Positions 24,315 through 33,265 of a DNA stretch of 64,000 nt are shown one piece after another. The DNA comes from Escherichia hormaechei_A. Lineage in GTDB: Bacteria; Pseudomonadota; Gammaproteobacteria; Enterobacterales; Enterobacteriaceae. A program made the translations under genes and the position numbers. Location of the stretch: the NCBI GenBank assembly GCA_042434945.1, contig CP170191.1, positions 2,418,001 through 2,482,000 of the forward strand, read 5' to 3'. Each line of letters opens with the position of its first letter. Positions within the stretch are counted from its first letter, which is position 1. The notes below the pieces were generated by a model, which was not told the DNA's origin, made no database searches, and saw nothing but the letters and a program-made list of their open reading frames with translations.

Positions 24315-26053
24315 ACGCACTCTGGCAGAAAGTGAACCGCGAGATGGTGGCGAAGATCCTCGCCGAACTGGAATATGAACGCACCCTGCGCGCCGAGCCG
24401 GTTTCGGCGGACAACTGGCGCATCAGTATGGGCAACGCGTGCTGGCAGTTTCGCGCCACGCGTGGGATATGGGGCTGGCTGCATATTGACCCTGATACCC
24501 TGACCACCACCAGCGGCGCGGCGGTCGAAGCGGAAAACGCGCTGCTGCAACTGGCCACCGTGCTGGAGATGAGCGACGCGCAAACGGCGGAGCACATGGA
24601 AGATCTCTACGCCACGCTGCGGGGTGACATGCAGCTGTTGCAGGCGCGTGAAACGCTGGATGCCGATGCGCTGATCCACCTCGACCCGGACGAACTACAG
24701 TGCCTGATGCGCGGTCACCCGAAGTTTATTTTCAACAAGGGACGCCGCGGCTGGGGGCTGGATGCCCTGCGCCTGTACGCGCCGGAATATCGCGGGCGTT
24801 TCCGCCTGCACTGGGTCGCCGTGCAGCGCGAGCGTCTGGTCTGGAGCAGCGACGCCGATTGCGATATTAACGCCCTGCTCTCCAGCGCCATGGACGATGC
24901 CGAGCGCGAGCGGTTCGACGCCCGCTGGCAGGAGCTGGATCTGGACGACAGCTGGCTGCCGGTGCCGCTGCACCCGTGGCAGTGGCAGCAAAAAATTGCC
25001 ATTCATTTCCTGGCGCAGCTCGCGCGCGGTGAGATGGTAGAGCTGGGTGAGTTCGGCGATGAGTATCTGGCGCAGCAGTCCCTGCGCACGCTGACCAACG
25101 CCAGCCGTCGCGCGCCGTATGACATCAAGCTGCCGCTGACTATCTACAACACCTCCTGCTATCGCGGTATTCCGGGCAAGTATATCGCCGCCGGTCCGCT
25201 TGCCTCGCGCTGGCTACAGCAGCAGTTCGCCAGCGATGCCACGCTGATTCACTCCGGGGCGCAGGTGCTTGGCGAACCCGCAGCCGGATATCTGTCGCAT
25301 CCGGGTTATGCCGCATTGCCTGAGGCGCCGTACCGCTATCAGGAGATGCTGGGGGTGATCTGGCGCGAGAACCCATCCTGCTATTTACAGGATGGCGAAC
25401 AGGCGGTGCTGATGGCGGCGCTGATGGAAACCGATAACCAGGGGCGCCCGCTGATTGACGCGTGGATCAAACGCTCGGGGTTAACCGCTGACGCATGGCT
25501 GGAAAAGCTGTTTGAGGCGACGGTGATCCCCTTCTACCACCTGCTCTGCCGCTACGGGGTGGCGCTCATCGCCCACGGCCAGAACGTCACGCTGGTGATG
25601 AAAGATTACGTTCCGCAGCGCATTTTCCTGAAGGATTTTCAGGGCGATATGCGCCTGGTGGATGAAGATTTCCCGCAGGCGCAGAGCCTGCCGGAGCAGG
25701 TAAAAGCGGTGACGGCGCGCCTCAGCGCGGATTACATCATCCACGACCTGCAAACCGGCAACTTTGTCACGGTGCTGCGCTTTATATCCCGCCTCACCCT
25801 GCAATGCGGCGTGAGCGAAACCCGCTTCTATCAGATCCTGGCGCTGGTGTTACGTCGCTATATGGCCGCCCATCCGGATCTTGCGGCGCGCTTCGCCAAA
25901 TTCGACCTGTTTAAGCCGCAGATTATTCGCGTGATCCTCAACCCGGTCAAACTGACCTTCTCTGAACACGACGGCGGCAGCCGCATGCTGCCGAACTACG
26001 TCTGCGATCTTGATAACCCTCTTTTTCTGGTCTCCCAGGAGTCAGCGCAATGA
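24311..26053 (+). CDS. iucC: Aerobactin synthetase IucC
   Basis: A 580-residue NIS synthetase that adds the second hydroxamate arm to complete aerobactin. It is a paralogue of IucA; conserved elements include LPVPLHPWQWQQKI, TNASRRAPYDIKLPLTIYNTSCYRG and AHGQNVTLVMKDYVP. It starts with GTG inside the iucB stop (GTGA) and ends overlapping iucD (ATGA), so the three are translationally coupled. Length is that of the family. Confidence 0.97.
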   Translation: MNALWQKVNREMVAKILAELEYERTLRAEPVSADNWRISMGNACWQFRATRGIWGWLHIDPDTLTTTSGAAVEAENALLQLATVLEMSDAQTAEHMEDLYATLRGDMQLLQARETLDADALIHLDPDELQCLMRGHPKFIFNKGRRGWGLDALRLYAPEYRGRFRLHWVAVQRERLVWSSDADCDINALLSSAMDDAERERFDARWQELDLDDSWLPVPLHPWQWQQKIAIHFLAQLARGEMVELGEFGDEYLAQQSLRTLTNASRRAPYDIKLPLTIYNTSCYRGIPGKYIAAGPLASRWLQQQFASDATLIHSGAQVLGEPAAGYLSHPGYAALPEAPYRYQEMLGVIWRENPSCYLQDGEQAVLMAALMETDNQGRPLIDAWIKRSGLTADAWLEKLFEATVIPFYHLLCRYGVALIAHGQNVTLVMKDYVPQRIFLKDFQGDMRLVDEDFPQAQSLPEQVKAVTARLSADYIIHDLQTGNFVTVLRFISRLTLQCGVSETRFYQILALVLRRYMAAHPDLAARFAKFDLFKPQIIRVILNPVKLTFSEHDGGSRMLPNYVCDLDNPLFLVSQESAQ

Positions 26054-27375
26054 AAACCTATGATTTCATCGGCATTGGTATCGGTCCGTTCAACCTCAGT
26101 ATTGCCGCGCTGGCAGAGGGGCTGGACGGTTTTAGCTCGCTGTTTCTTGAACGCAAGCCGCACTTCTCCTGGCACCCGGGGATGATGGTGCCGGACTGCC
26201 ATATGCAGACCAGCTTCCTGAAGGATCTGGTCAGCGCCGTGGAGCCTACCAACCGCCACAGCTTCCTGAACTATCTGGTACAGCGCAAAAAGTTCTACCG
26301 TTTCCTCACCACCGAGCAGCGCACCGTGTCGCGCGAGGAGTTTGCCGACTACCTGTGCTGGGCGGCGGATAACCTCACTAACCTGGCCTTCAGCCAGCAG
26401 GTACAGCAGGTCAGCTTTGATGAGCAAAACGGCCTGTTTGAGGTCGTGACCCAGCGGGATCGCTTCCTGGCGCGCCACGTCTGCGTGGGGATTGGGAAGC
26501 AGATCAATCTCCCAGACTGCGTCACCGCGCAGGACGACACCTGCTTCCACGCCAGCGAAATGATGCTGCGCACGCCGGATTTAGCGGGCAAGCGCGTCAC
26601 CGTCGTCGGCGGCGGCCAGAGCGGTGCGGATCTGTTTTTAAATATCTTCCGTGGGGAATGGGGGCAGCCGCTGAGCCTCAACTGGGTGTCGCGCCGCAAC
26701 AACTACAACGCGCTGGATGAAGCCGCGTTTGCTAACGAATATTTCACGCCGGAGTACGTGGACAGCTTCTCGACCCTTGGTGACGACGCCCGACGTCAGA
26801 TGTTGCAGGAGCAGAAGATGACCTCCGACGGGATCACCACGGAGTCGCTGCTGGCCATCTATCGCGCCATGTATCACCGCTTCGAAGTGCTGCGCGAAAA
26901 ACCCTGGGCGCATCTGATGCCGTCCCGCTCGGTGACGGCGCTGACGCGCCAGGAAACCGGACATCGCCTCAGCATCCAGCATCACCTGGACGGCGGGCGC
27001 GAACAGCTGGAGAGCGACGTGGTGATTTTCGCCACCGGCTACCGCGCCGTGCAGCCCGCGTTTCTCGCCCCGCTCTCTTCCCGACTGCGTCTGGATGAGA
27101 ATGAAGCCTTCTGCATCAACAACGATTTCACCCTTGAATGGGACGGCCCGCAGAGCAACCGCCTGTTTGCCGTCAATGCCGGGATGCACCGTCTCGGTAT
27201 TGCCGAACCCCAGCTCAGCCTGATGGCCTGGCGCGCGGCGCGAATTTTGAATCGCGCTCACGATGACGAGCCGTTTGAGCTGGCAACCACCCCCGGCGTG
27301 ATCCACTGGCGGAGCACCACCAGCCCGGAGAGCAGCCAGGTTTTTAAATCATTAATGAAGACCACCGAGTACTGA
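26050..27375 (+). CDS. iucD: L-lysine N6-monooxygenase IucD
   Basis: A 441-residue FAD- and NADPH-dependent hydroxylase for the first step of aerobactin synthesis. The FAD-binding motif is near the N-terminus (GIGIGPFNLS), the NADPH motif is VVGGGQSGADLF at about residue 180, and the ATGY motif (FATGYRAVQP) lies at about residue 322. It begins within the iucC stop. iutA follows after a 26-base gap. Confidence 0.97.
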   Translation: MKTYDFIGIGIGPFNLSIAALAEGLDGFSSLFLERKPHFSWHPGMMVPDCHMQTSFLKDLVSAVEPTNRHSFLNYLVQRKKFYRFLTTEQRTVSREEFADYLCWAADNLTNLAFSQQVQQVSFDEQNGLFEVVTQRDRFLARHVCVGIGKQINLPDCVTAQDDTCFHASEMMLRTPDLAGKRVTVVGGGQSGADLFLNIFRGEWGQPLSLNWVSRRNNYNALDEAAFANEYFTPEYVDSFSTLGDDARRQMLQEQKMTSDGITTESLLAIYRAMYHRFEVLREKPWAHLMPSRSVTALTRQETGHRLSIQHHLDGGREQLESDVVIFATGYRAVQPAFLAPLSSRLRLDENEAFCINNDFTLEWDGPQSNRLFAVNAGMHRLGIAEPQLSLMAWRAARILNRAHDDEPFELATTPGVIHWRSTTSPESSQVFKSLMKTTEY

Positions 27376-27401
27376 CACACACATTCAGGATCAACATAAC
27401 A

Positions 27402-29591
27402 ATGAAACGTTCTCATCTTTGGGTTTTAAATCCGTGCTTGCTTGCCATGCTTTCTACCTCTGCGTGGGCGGAAGAACAAAAGGAAGAAGATATTGTGGTC
27501 TCCGCCAGCCGGGCACATCGCAGCGTGGCAGAGATGGCGCAAACCACCTGGGTTATTGAGCGGGCGGAAATTGAGCAGCAGGTTCAGGGCGGGAAAGAGA
27601 TTAAAGACGTGCTGGCCCAGCTGATCCCCGGTATGGACGTCAGCAGCCAGGGACGTACCAACTACGGCATGAACCTGCGCGGTCGCTCCATGATGGTGAT
27701 GGTGGACGGCGTACGTCTGAACTCTTCCCGCAGCGACAGCCGCCAGCTCGACTCTATCGATCCGTTCAACATTGACCGCATCGAAGTGATCTCCGGCGCC
27801 ACCTCGCTGTACGGCGGCGGCAGTACCGGCGGTCTGGTGAACATCGTCACCAAAAAAGGCCAGCCGGAGACCGAGGTGGAGTTCCAGACCGGAGCAAAAA
27901 GCGGGTTTAACAGCCATAACGACCATGATGAGAACGTCTCCGCAGCCGTGAGCGGCGGCAATGACAACGCCTCTGGCCGTCTGTCGGTCTCCTATCAGCG
28001 CTACGGCGGCTGGTATGACGGCAACGGCGACGAGGTGATTATCGATAACACCCAGACCGGCTTGCAGTATTCCGACCGTATCGACGTGATGGGGACAGGC
28101 ACCATCAACATCGACGATCATCAGCAGCTCCAGTTAACCACGCAGTACTACAAGAGCGAATCCGACGGCAAGCACGGCCTGTTCCTTGGGGAGAATTTCG
28201 CTGCGGTCACGGGCGATGCCAAAGCCTATAATAAAGATAACCTGAACTCTGACCGTATCCCGGGCACAGAGCGTCACCTGATCAACCTGCAATACTCGAA
28301 CACCGATTTCTGGGGTCAGGATCTGGTTGCGCAGATTTACTACCGTGACGAGAGCCTGACCTACTACCCGTTCCCGACGCTGAGCAAAGGCGCGGTGACC
28401 AGCATTGGCGCGTCCCAGCAGAAAACCGATTTTTACGGCGGCAAGCTGACGCTGAACAGCAAGCCGATGGACGACCTGACCCTCACCTGGGGTGTGGACG
28501 CCGATCATGAAACGTTCGATGCCAACCAGCAGTTCTTTGACTTGAGCAAAGCGGCGGCGAGCGGCGGCATGGAGCTGGACAATGCCTACAACGTGGGCCG
28601 TTATCCGGGTTACAGCATTACCAACCTCGCGCCGTTCCTGCAAGCCAGCTATGACATTGACGCCATCACCCTGAGCGGCGGCGTGCGTTACCAGTACACC
28701 GAAAACAAGGTGGACGATTTTGTCGGCTACGCCCAGCAGCAGGCAATCGCCACGGGCAAAGCGACCTCCGCTGACGCGGTGCCGGGCGGGAAAACCGACT
28801 ACAACAACTTCCTGTTTAACGCCGGGATCCTTGGACGTCTTACCGAACAGCAGCAGCTGTGGTTTAACTTCTCCCAGGGCTTCGAGATCCCGGACCTGGC
28901 GAAGTACTACGGCTCCGGCACCTATCAGCTGGTCGATGGTCACTATCGCCTGCAAAACAGCGTCAACGTGAACGACTCAACGCTGGACGGTATTAAGGTC
29001 AATGCTTACGAGCTGGGCTGGCGCTTCACCGGCGATAACCTGCGTACCCAGGTGGCGGCCTACTACTCGCTCTCGGATAAAACCATCACCATCAACAAGA
29101 GCGACATGACCATCAACCTGGAGGACGATAAACGTCGTATCTATGGGGTTGAAGGCCAGGTGGACTATTTCTTCACCGACAGCGACTGGAGCACCGGGGC
29201 GAACTTTAACGCCATCAAGTCCGAAACGCGTGAAAACGGGAAATGGGAGAAGCTGACGGTCGACAGCGCCAGCCCGTCTAAAGCCAGCGCATGGGTTAAC
29301 TGGGCGCCGGGCGACTGGGCCCTGCGCGTGCAGAGCACACAAACCTTCGACGTGTCTGACGCCGACGGTAAGAAGATTGATGGCTATAACACCGTTGATT
29401 TCCTGGGCAGCTACGCCCTGCCGGTGGGCAAAGTCAGCTTCAGCGTGGAAAACCTGCTGGACAAAGACTACACCACCGCCTGGGGCCAGCGCGCACCGGG
29501 GCTGTATAGCCCAACCTATGGCTCACCGGGTCTTTATACTTATAAAGGCCGTGGACGTACGTTTGGCCTGAACTACTCCGTTCTGTTCTGA
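27402..29591 (+). CDS. iutA: Ferric aerobactin outer membrane receptor IutA
   Basis: A 729-residue TonB-dependent receptor. The signal peptide ends SAWA at residue 23, the TonB box is EEDIVVSAS, the plug domain follows (SQGRTNYGMNLRGRSMMVMVDGVRLN; VISGATSLYGGGSTGG), and a 22-strand barrel ends in the terminal Phe (LNYSVLF). It is the last gene of the aerobactin operon. A hairpin lies just after the stop. It may also serve as a cloacin/phage receptor, as known for the family. Confidence 0.97.
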   Translation: MKRSHLWVLNPCLLAMLSTSAWAEEQKEEDIVVSASRAHRSVAEMAQTTWVIERAEIEQQVQGGKEIKDVLAQLIPGMDVSSQGRTNYGMNLRGRSMMVMVDGVRLNSSRSDSRQLDSIDPFNIDRIEVISGATSLYGGGSTGGLVNIVTKKGQPETEVEFQTGAKSGFNSHNDHDENVSAAVSGGNDNASGRLSVSYQRYGGWYDGNGDEVIIDNTQTGLQYSDRIDVMGTGTINIDDHQQLQLTTQYYKSESDGKHGLFLGENFAAVTGDAKAYNKDNLNSDRIPGTERHLINLQYSNTDFWGQDLVAQIYYRDESLTYYPFPTLSKGAVTSIGASQQKTDFYGGKLTLNSKPMDDLTLTWGVDADHETFDANQQFFDLSKAAASGGMELDNAYNVGRYPGYSITNLAPFLQASYDIDAITLSGGVRYQYTENKVDDFVGYAQQQAIATGKATSADAVPGGKTDYNNFLFNAGILGRLTEQQQLWFNFSQGFEIPDLAKYYGSGTYQLVDGHYRLQNSVNVNDSTLDGIKVNAYELGWRFTGDNLRTQVAAYYSLSDKTITINKSDMTINLEDDKRRIYGVEGQVDYFFTDSDWSTGANFNAIKSETRENGKWEKLTVDSASPSKASAWVNWAPGDWALRVQSTQTFDVSDADGKKIDGYNTVDFLGSYALPVGKVSFSVENLLDKDYTTAWGQRAPGLYSPTYGSPGLYTYKGRGRTFGLNYSVLF

Positions 29592-29596
29592 TCCTG

Positions 29597-29618
29597 CGCG
29601 CCGCCTGCGGGCGGCGCG
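29597..29618 (+). terminator. GC-rich hairpin after iutA
   Basis: CGCGCCGCC / GGCGGCGCG with a TGCG loop sits six bases after the iutA stop. The T-run is weak (ATTTGCTG), so it may be a 3'-end stabiliser or an inefficient terminator. Confidence 0.6.
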
Positions 29619-29707
29619 ATTTGCTGTGCAATTTGAAAGCAAATTTGCTATTAAATCATCGGTTTGCTGAAATTCTCGGCAAACGAACAAAAACGGTGTT
29701 TTCCCCT

Positions 29708-29736
29708 TTGACAAGGCGCACGCAGGTCGATAATAT
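29708..29736 (+). promoter_or_regulatory. Promoter of tRNA-Asn (copy 1)
   Basis: TTGACA and TAATAT with a 17-base spacer are followed by a GC-rich discriminator (GCGCCTCG), typical of stringently controlled tRNA promoters. Nearly identical promoters precede the other asn tRNA copies. Confidence 0.9.
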
Positions 29737-29754
29737 GCGCCTCGTTCACACGAT

Positions 29755-29830
29755 TCCTCTGTAGTTCAGTCGGTAGAACGGCGGACTGTTAATCCGTATG
29801 TCACTGGTTCGAGTCCAGTCAGAGGAGCCA
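29755..29830 (+). tRNA. asnT: tRNA-Asn (GTT), copy 1
   Basis: A 76-nucleotide gene with CCA encoded. The anticodon GTT is in GGACTGTTAATCC, the T-loop is GGTTCGAGTCC, and the acceptor stem is TCCTCTG / CAGAGGA. It is one of four identical asn tRNA genes in the window. Lying after mtfA/aerobactin, it corresponds to the E. coli asnT position. The symbol is by synteny. Confidence 0.97.
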
Positions 29831-29837
29831 AATTTGA

Positions 29838-29866
29838 AAAGCCTGCTTTTAGAGCAGGCTTTTTGC
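29838..29866 (+). terminator. Terminator of tRNA-Asn copy 1
   Basis: AAGCCTGCT / AGCAGGCTT with a TTTAG loop is followed by TTT. It lies ten bases after the tRNA and can also stop transcription from the convergent antitoxin gene. Confidence 0.85.
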
Positions 29867-29875
29867 TTTTGTGGG

Positions 29876-30178
29876 TTACAACACAAACTCGTAATGAGAA
29901 CCATCGGGTAGTTCTACATCCAGCCGTAGCTTCCCTCCGGCGGCCTCAACGTAGCGTTTCAAAGAAGAAAGCTTAATATCGCGTCCTGCCTTTTCCATGA
30001 CGGCGACAGTAGGTTGTTTAATACCCAACGCCCTGGCCATATCTACCTGCGTTTTTTGCACTTTTTCACGTAACTCGGCCAGATGGATATTGAGCAAAAT
30101 ATCCGTTGCCATTGCCTGTGCGCTGGCAACAACCTCAGGTTTTTCATCTGCAATAAGCTGCTCCAGGGTTCTGCCCAT
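29876..30178 (-). CDS. XRE-family antitoxin (HigA-like)
   Basis: A 100-residue protein with a Cro/C1-type helix-turn-helix (TQVDMARALGIKQPTVAVMEK, about residues 44-64). It is the second gene of a toxin-first pair: the toxin stop lies four bases upstream, the order typical of higBA modules. It probably binds and neutralises the toxin and represses the operon. The pair lies directly next to tRNA-Asn copy 1, a position often used by acquired DNA. Naming as HigA is by order and domain type. Confidence 0.82.
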   Translation of the reverse strand: MGRTLEQLIADEKPEVVASAQAMATDILLNIHLAELREKVQKTQVDMARALGIKQPTVAVMEKAGRDIKLSSLKRYVEAAGGKLRLDVELPDGSHYEFVL

Positions 30179-30182
30179 CGCG

Positions 30183-30536
30183 TTAATTCCTCTCTTTTAA
30201 TGTGTTCAGCCAGCGAGTGTATTCCCGATCCGCAACGAGGAGCATCTCATCGTAAAATCGCCTTTCATTACCGACCTTATTGCCCGCACACAGTACAATA
30301 CCCGTACGGTTCGAATCGAAAGCGAAAAATGCCCTCAGCGGATCACCCTTACTCTGGATACGCAACTCTTTCATGTTGCTGTGGCGGGAGCCTTTCAGCG
30401 TATCGGCATACGGTCTGGACAGACCCGGTCCCCTTTCCCGCAAAACAAGTAGCGCGGCCAGTACGCTGGCTCTCTCGCTATCGTTTAATGAGGTGAACCA
30501 GTCGTCAAACCTGTCCGTAGTTTTAATCGCCCACAC
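30183..30536 (-). CDS. RelE/HigB-family toxin
   Basis: A 117-residue RelE/ParE-fold protein of the phage-derived Gp49/HigB-like group (FDDWFTSLNDSERASVLAAL; MKELRIQSKGDPLRAFFAFDSNRTGIVLCAGNK). Members cleave mRNA at the ribosome. The GTG at 30536 is preferred as start because AAGGAGG lies four bases before it and homologues begin at the following Trp; the frame extends to 30563. It precedes the antitoxin by four bases. Confidence 0.82.
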   Translation of the reverse strand: MWAIKTTDRFDDWFTSLNDSERASVLAALLVLRERGPGLSRPYADTLKGSRHSNMKELRIQSKGDPLRAFFAFDSNRTGIVLCAGNKVGNERRFYDEMLLVADREYTRWLNTLKERN

Positions 30537-30562
30537 GGGACCTCCTTGTACAACATAGATCA

Positions 30563-30587
30563 AAAACTATATAGATGCAAAACTATA
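30563..30587. promoter_or_regulatory. Direct repeat upstream of the toxin-antitoxin pair
   Basis: AAAACTATA occurs at 30563-30571 and again at 30579-30587, 16 bases apart, just upstream of the toxin start; the first copy overlaps the palindrome CTATATAG. It is a plausible operator for the HTH antitoxin and part of the promoter. Confidence 0.5.
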
Positions 30588-30689
30588 GTGCCGATTATGC
30601 AGACAGATTGGCTGGTATGCAGGTTAAGGATGCAAAATATGGAAGCCGTCTTCAGAAATAAAGGAGAAACAGGGTGAAGGGGGAATACA

Positions 30690-30717
30690 AGCCCGGAAAG
30701 CGCAGCGCACCCGGGCA
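30690..30717. repeat. REP-like palindrome
   Basis: GCCCGGAAAGCGCAGCGC followed by ACCCGGGC forms an imperfect palindrome like the REP units elsewhere in the window. It lies between the toxin promoter and the 3' end of cbl. Confidence 0.7.
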
Positions 30718-30726
30718 AACGCGTAG

Positions 30727-31677
30727 TTAAATCTGATAATCGATCGCCACCTCTTCCGGCTCCATCACCTGGCGTTTGATCTCATCCACGGAAAGCCCCG
30801 CGTTGCATAGCTCAATAAAACGCCACACGTAGTTACGCTGAAGCTGCCCGCGCTTTAGCCCCAGCCAGACGGTATTCGCATCGAACAGGTGACGCGTATC
30901 CAGACGCACCAGATTTCCGGCTTCATATTCGCCGCCAGACTGCTCGGCCACCAGGCCAATCCCCAGTCCTAACTCGACGTAGGTTTTGATCACGTCGGAA
31001 TCCTGCGCGCTCAGCACCACGTCCGGCGTGAGCCCTTTACGCTTGAACGCTTCATCTATGCGCGAACGCCCGGTAATGCCCTGCCGGTAGGTGATAAGCG
31101 GCCATTTGACGATCTCTTCCAGCGTCAACGGTGAAACCTGGTTCAGCGGGTGTTCGGCGGGTAATAGCAGGCTGTGGTGCCAGCGGAACCACGGGAACGC
31201 CACCAGCAGCGGGTCATTGCTCAGCCGTTCACTGGCGATACCGATATCGGCCCCACCGTTATGCAGCAGCACTTCAATTTCCTGCGGCGTGCCCTGGATC
31301 AGTTCGAGACGTACGTCCGGGAAGATCTCACGAAATGCTTTGATAACCGTCGGAAGACTGTAGCGCGCCTGTGTATGGGTGGTGGCGATAGTCAGCACAC
31401 CCGAAGCGTCGTTGGTAAAGAGATCCGCCAGCCGACGAACGTTGCTGGCCTCGTTGAGAATGCGCTCAGCGATGGTCAGCAATGCCTTGCCTGGCTCGGT
31501 CATACCCAGCAGGCGCTTGCCGCGACGGATAAAAATCTCAATGCCTAACTCCTCCTCCAGCTCGCGGATATGTCGGCTGACACCCGACTGAGAGGTGTAA
31601 AGCATATTGGCGACTTCGGTCAGGTTGTAATCCCGCCTGGCCGCCTCACGAATAATTTTAAGTTGCTGGAAATTCAC
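30727..31677 (-). CDS. cbl: LysR regulator Cbl (CysB-like)
   Basis: A 316-residue LysR activator of sulphate-starvation genes (ssu, tau), responding to adenosine 5'-phosphosulphate in E. coli. The helix-turn-helix is LTEVANMLYTSQSGVSRHIRELEEELG, and the CysB-type effector pocket segment TTHTQARYSLP is intact. The length equals E. coli Cbl and similarity is high. It lies 96 bases downstream of nac on the same strand; read-through from the nac promoter would link sulphur and nitrogen control, as described in E. coli. Confidence 0.96.
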   Translation of the reverse strand: MNFQQLKIIREAARRDYNLTEVANMLYTSQSGVSRHIRELEEELGIEIFIRRGKRLLGMTEPGKALLTIAERILNEASNVRRLADLFTNDASGVLTIATTHTQARYSLPTVIKAFREIFPDVRLELIQGTPQEIEVLLHNGGADIGIASERLSNDPLLVAFPWFRWHHSLLLPAEHPLNQVSPLTLEEIVKWPLITYRQGITGRSRIDEAFKRKGLTPDVVLSAQDSDVIKTYVELGLGIGLVAEQSGGEYEAGNLVRLDTRHLFDANTVWLGLKRGQLQRNYVWRFIELCNAGLSVDEIKRQVMEPEEVAIDYQI

Positions 31678-31773
31678 AATTCACTCCGGCGCATCTGACA
31701 TAAGGCTATTGTTAGAGTCAGGCGGGCTGGAGAACAAATAATAAAAACCAGCATCTTATGCTTATTTGGAATA

Positions 31774-32691
31774 TCAGCTGACGAGTTGCAGCTCGCGATT
31801 TTCCAGCGACGGCTTACTGACCAGAGACATCAGGATCTCTTTCACCGCCTGCGCCTGCGGCGACAGGGAGCCGCGCGCGGACATATTCAACGACAGCGGT
31901 AAGCTCATGGATGGCGTGGTGATGCGGGCCATCCAGCCGTTCGCCGCGCTGCACAGTGAACGTGCGGCAGACTCGGGCAGAACCGTTACACCCATGCCGC
32001 TGGCAATGGCGGCAGTCAGCGTGGAGATGGAATCAATCTCGCCGATGATCTTCGCCGTCAGACGGCGCAGCGAGAACGCTTCGTCAACGCGCACGCGCAC
32101 GGCACTGTAGTCGCGCGGCAGGAACAGATTCATCTCTGCCACAGCGGTTAAATCAATGCTCTGGCCGGGGCAATCACGGGTACCGACCAGGTAAAGATCT
32201 TCCTTCAGCAGCGGCTGGCTGGTGATCCCGGCAACCGGGGAGCGATCGTACAGCACCGCCATATCCAGCTGACCGTTGAGCAGTTTGTCATTGAGCACGG
32301 AACCACTGTTCTCATGCAGATAAACCAGCACTTCCGGTAGCTCCGCGCGCACTGCCTGTAGCAGCGGCATGGTGACAGACGATGCGGCCGTTCCCGGCGC
32401 CAGGCCAATGGAGACATGGCCGCTCAGGGTCTGACCCACATTGTGCACGGCCAGCTGCGCCTGTTCACACTGACGCAGGATCGTGCGGGCATGGGTATAT
32501 AAAATTTTTCCCGCTTCGGTAGGCGTTACGCCGCGCTTGGTGCGGATCAACAGTTGCTGGTCCATTTCGCCTTCCAGAGTCGCGACCTGCTGGCTCAGCG
32601 CAGGCTGCGCGATATGCAGCACTTCAGCCGCCTGGGTCAGGCTGCCGATATCGACGATTTTTACGAAGTATTTCAGTCGTCTTAAGTTCAT
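31774..32691 (-). CDS. nac: Nitrogen assimilation control protein Nac
   Basis: A 305-residue LysR regulator that couples sigma-70 promoters to nitrogen limitation. The N-terminus MNLRRLKYFVKIVDIGSLTQAAEVLHIAQPALSQ is characteristic, and the full length matches Klebsiella/E. coli Nac. It is preceded by a sigma-54 promoter and an NtrC palindrome, as known for nac. cbl follows on the same strand. Confidence 0.96.
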   Translation of the reverse strand: MNLRRLKYFVKIVDIGSLTQAAEVLHIAQPALSQQVATLEGEMDQQLLIRTKRGVTPTEAGKILYTHARTILRQCEQAQLAVHNVGQTLSGHVSIGLAPGTAASSVTMPLLQAVRAELPEVLVYLHENSGSVLNDKLLNGQLDMAVLYDRSPVAGITSQPLLKEDLYLVGTRDCPGQSIDLTAVAEMNLFLPRDYSAVRVRVDEAFSLRRLTAKIIGEIDSISTLTAAIASGMGVTVLPESAARSLCSAANGWMARITTPSMSLPLSLNMSARGSLSPQAQAVKEILMSLVSKPSLENRELQLVS

Positions 32692-32747
32692 GTTGCCCCC
32701 TGTTCGAAAATAGCGTGCCGGTAACGGCTGTGTTGTTAAACAGGTTT

Positions 32748-32763
32748 TGCAATATGGATGCCA
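32748..32763 (-). promoter_or_regulatory. Sigma-54 promoter of nac
   Basis: Read on the minus strand, TGGCATCCATATTGCA fits the -24/-12 pattern TGGCAC-N5-TTGC. It lies 57 bases upstream of the nac start codon. Confidence 0.85.
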
Positions 32764-32880
32764 GTTTTTTGCAGCGGGTGTATGTCGCTGCTAAGCGGCT
32801 GAAAATAAGGAAAGCCAATCACTGGTGCCTGTTTTGAGACGGGGACAACGGTTTCCGATCTGCCCCATTCGGGGTATATC

Positions 32881-32897
32881 TGCACAATAATGGTGCA
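32881..32897. promoter_or_regulatory. NtrC (GlnG) enhancer site for nac
   Basis: TGCACAATAATGGTGCA is a near-perfect NtrC palindrome (TGCAC-N7-GTGCA), centred about 130 to 150 bases upstream of the sigma-54 promoter, the usual enhancer distance. It lies between nac and the divergent promoter of tRNA-Asn copy 2. The rest of the 32692-33011 gap holds these control sites and no gene. Confidence 0.85.
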
Positions 32898-32964
32898 TTC
32901 CGTTGGCAAAAACGTCACTTTGCTGGTTTTGTCAGCAAACAGTTCAAAGTCGGCGATCCATCCT

Positions 32965-32993
32965 TTGACAAGGCGTACGCAGGTCGATAATAT
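32965..32993 (+). promoter_or_regulatory. Promoter of tRNA-Asn (copy 2)
   Basis: TTGACA and TAATAT with a 17-base spacer, almost identical in sequence to the promoter of copy 1 from the -35 box through the discriminator. Confidence 0.9.
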
Positions 32994-33011
32994 GCGCCCC
33001 GTTCACACGAT

Positions 33012-33087
33012 TCCTCTGTAGTTCAGTCGGTAGAACGGCGGACTGTTAATCCGTATGTCACTGGTTCGAGTCCAGTCAGAGGAGCCA
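33012..33087 (+). tRNA. asnV: tRNA-Asn (GTT), copy 2
   Basis: A 76-nucleotide gene identical to the other three copies, with GTT anticodon and encoded CCA. It lies between nac and ldtA, the E. coli asnV position; the symbol is by synteny. Confidence 0.97.
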
Positions 33088-33094
33088 AATTTGA

Positions 33095-33124
33095 AAAGCC
33101 TGCTTTTAAAGCAGGCTTTTTGCT
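33095..33124 (+). terminator. Terminator of tRNA-Asn copy 2
   Basis: AAAGCCTGC / GCAGGCTTT around TTTTAAA, followed by T residues. Confidence 0.85.
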
Positions 33125-33144
33125 TTTCTGCGTTCGGTCAGTTT

Positions 33145-33265
33145 GTCGGGTGGCGCTGCGCTTACCCGACCTACATTCTGCGTTCGGTAAAATTGTCGGT
33201 TGGCGGCTTCGCCTTACCCGACCTACGGTCCTGTAGGCCCGGTAAGCGCAGCGCCACCGGGCATA
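33145..33265. repeat. Cluster of three REP-like units
   Basis: Three palindromic units of the type TCGGGTGGCG...TTACCCGACCTAC lie at about 33150-33175, 33196-33226 and 33231-33263 in alternating orientation, with GCGTTCGGT spacers. The last unit reads CCCGGTAAGCGCAGCGCC then ACCGGGC and overlaps the 3' end of ldtA. The same unit recurs at 48776-48799. Confidence 0.85.
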
